From: Methanosarcinales archaeon
GTDB taxonomy: Archaea; Halobacteriota; Syntropharchaeia; Alkanophagales; Methanospirareceae
Direction of reading: 5' to 3'
Assembly (NCBI GenBank): GCA_025464345.1
Contig: JAODGP010000034.1
Location: 4,405-19,467, forward strand
Length of the DNA stretch: 15,063 bases
The notes beneath the pieces are model-generated. The model saw only the letters and a list, made by a program, of their open reading frames with translations, was not told where the DNA came from and ran no database searches. The translations under genes and the position numbers were made by a program. Of this stretch, positions 14,826 to 15,063 are shown in pieces. Each line of letters begins with the position of its first letter. Positions within the stretch are counted from its first letter, which is position 1.

Positions 14826-14912
14826 CTATTTCTTATACCTCATCTTCTTCCTTCGCTTCTTCAATTTATGCTTCCGCATCTTCGCTATCTTCCGCTTCTT
14901 TCCACAGGGAAT
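14826..14912 (-). CDS. 28-residue very basic ribosomal-type peptide (mS38/COX24-like), ATT start
   Basis: An open frame preceded by a near-consensus Shine-Dalgarno, GAGGTGA (14920-14926), seven bases before an ATT codon. Read from ATT as initiator, the peptide begins (M)PCGKKRKIAKM, continues with a HKLKKRRKK block and ends with YKK. More than half of its residues are Lys or Arg. From memory this matches in length and order the tiny bacterial proteins annotated AURKAIP1/COX24 domain (beginning MPSGKKRKRHKM), and more loosely mitochondrial mS38 and mycobacterial bS22, which bind the small ribosomal subunit. Archaeal eL41 is the main alternative. An in-frame ATG exists at 14879 but has no suitable ribosome-binding site and would drop the PCGKKRK part. 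It ends 12 bases before aIF5A, which supports a translation role. The start codon and family assignment are inferences. Confidence 0.65.
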   Translation of the reverse strand: MPCGKKRKIAKMRKHKLKKRRKKMRYKK

Positions 14913-14974
14913 TTTGCACTCACCTCTTTTCCTTTTTAATATTTTAATAATTAATTGACTATAAAAAGAGAGTA
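14913..14974. promoter_or_regulatory. Divergent AT-rich promoter region
   Basis: The 62 bases between the minus-strand translation operon and the plus-strand gene at the window end are almost pure A/T at 14931-14958 (AATATTTTAATAATTAATT core). They can supply TATA boxes in both directions. GAGGTGA on the minus strand lies inside this region; TATAAAAA on the plus strand (14960-14967) is too close to the plus-strand ATG for normal spacing. Exact start sites cannot be assigned. Confidence 0.45.
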
Positions 14975-15063
14975 ATGGGTAGAATAAAAAGAGCGCCAGA
15001 TTGGATATCTAAATACTGCGACAGGATAGAGAAGAGGGCAATCACGGTCGAGGAGATCCTGGA
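14975..15063 (+). CDS. Unidentified gene, 5' part only
   Basis: An open frame starting ATG at 14975 runs off the window end after 29 codons. It begins MGRIKRAPDWISKYC and continues with a charged, helix-prone stretch (DRIEKRAITVEEIL). The basic N terminus with a Trp-Ile-Ser motif is not one I recognise. AGAG upstream is a weak ribosome-binding site. The gene is divergent from the translation operon and may share its promoter region. Confidence 0.55.
   Translation, partial: MGRIKRAPDWISKYCDRIEKRAITVEEIL

Noticed and set aside
14827..14879. ATG-initiated 17-residue version of the basic peptide
   Set aside because: No ribosome-binding site at a proper distance from ATG 14879, and the family-like PCGKKRK segment would be lost; the ATT start fits GAGGTGA much better.
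14710..14958. Plus-strand frames opposite aIF5A and the basic peptide
   Set aside because: Serine/phenylalanine-rich antisense shadows of Lys/Arg-rich coding sequence, with no start signals.
1..15063. tRNA or rRNA genes, CRISPR arrays, insertion sequences, integrases
   Set aside because: No cloverleaf-like conserved TTCGA block in context, no regularly spaced direct repeats and no transposase or recombinase motifs were found by reading both strands.

Overview
The window is archaeal chromosome of roughly balanced base composition. The evidence is a GatE subunit (archaea only), hypusine-type aIF5A, an archaeal NMD3, an archaeal-style glycyl-tRNA synthetase, an Lrp regulator with a TATA-like promoter, and GGTGAT/GAGGTGA ribosome-binding sites. 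An FmdE-family protein and PAS kinases with a cysteine cluster would fit a methanogen- or methanotroph-related euryarchaeon (an ANME-1-like lineage is my guess). That placement rests on memory of the families and is not proven.

Layout. 67-2299 (+): gatE, then a stand-alone tRNA-binding OB-fold protein starting one base after the gatE stop. 2348-2848 (-): an Lrp/AsnC regulator, transcribed divergently from the next block. 2983-8189 (+): a signalling block with a single-domain response regulator, a membrane PAS histidine kinase and a large REC-PAS4-histidine kinase, followed by nmd3. 8330-9974 (-): a compact three-gene unit with its own promoter. Read in transcription order it is a 53-residue one-helix protein not picked up by a 60-residue ORF cutoff, a radical SAM/SPASM-like enzyme, and a multi-pass membrane protein. 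10157-11494 (-): an exported, C-terminally anchored FmdE-like protein. 11635-14912 (-): a translation-centred operon. In transcription order it is a 28-residue very basic peptide with an ATT start, aIF5A, a four-CBS protein, an unknown helical protein and glycyl-tRNA synthetase. 14975-15063 (+): the start of an unidentified gene.

Functionally there are two translation blocks at the ends (tRNA charging and amidation, initiation/elongation factor, ribosome-type small protein), with a sensory cascade and an envelope/redox-looking block between them. Nothing in the cascade has a DNA-binding output domain, so its output is probably protein-protein.

The two most notable observations are small genes. 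One is the ATT-initiated 28-residue peptide upstream of aIF5A, which resembles the mS38/COX24/bS22 class of tiny ribosomal proteins. The other is the 53-residue peptide, radical SAM and membrane protein cassette. No tRNA, rRNA, CRISPR array, insertion sequence or integrase was seen.
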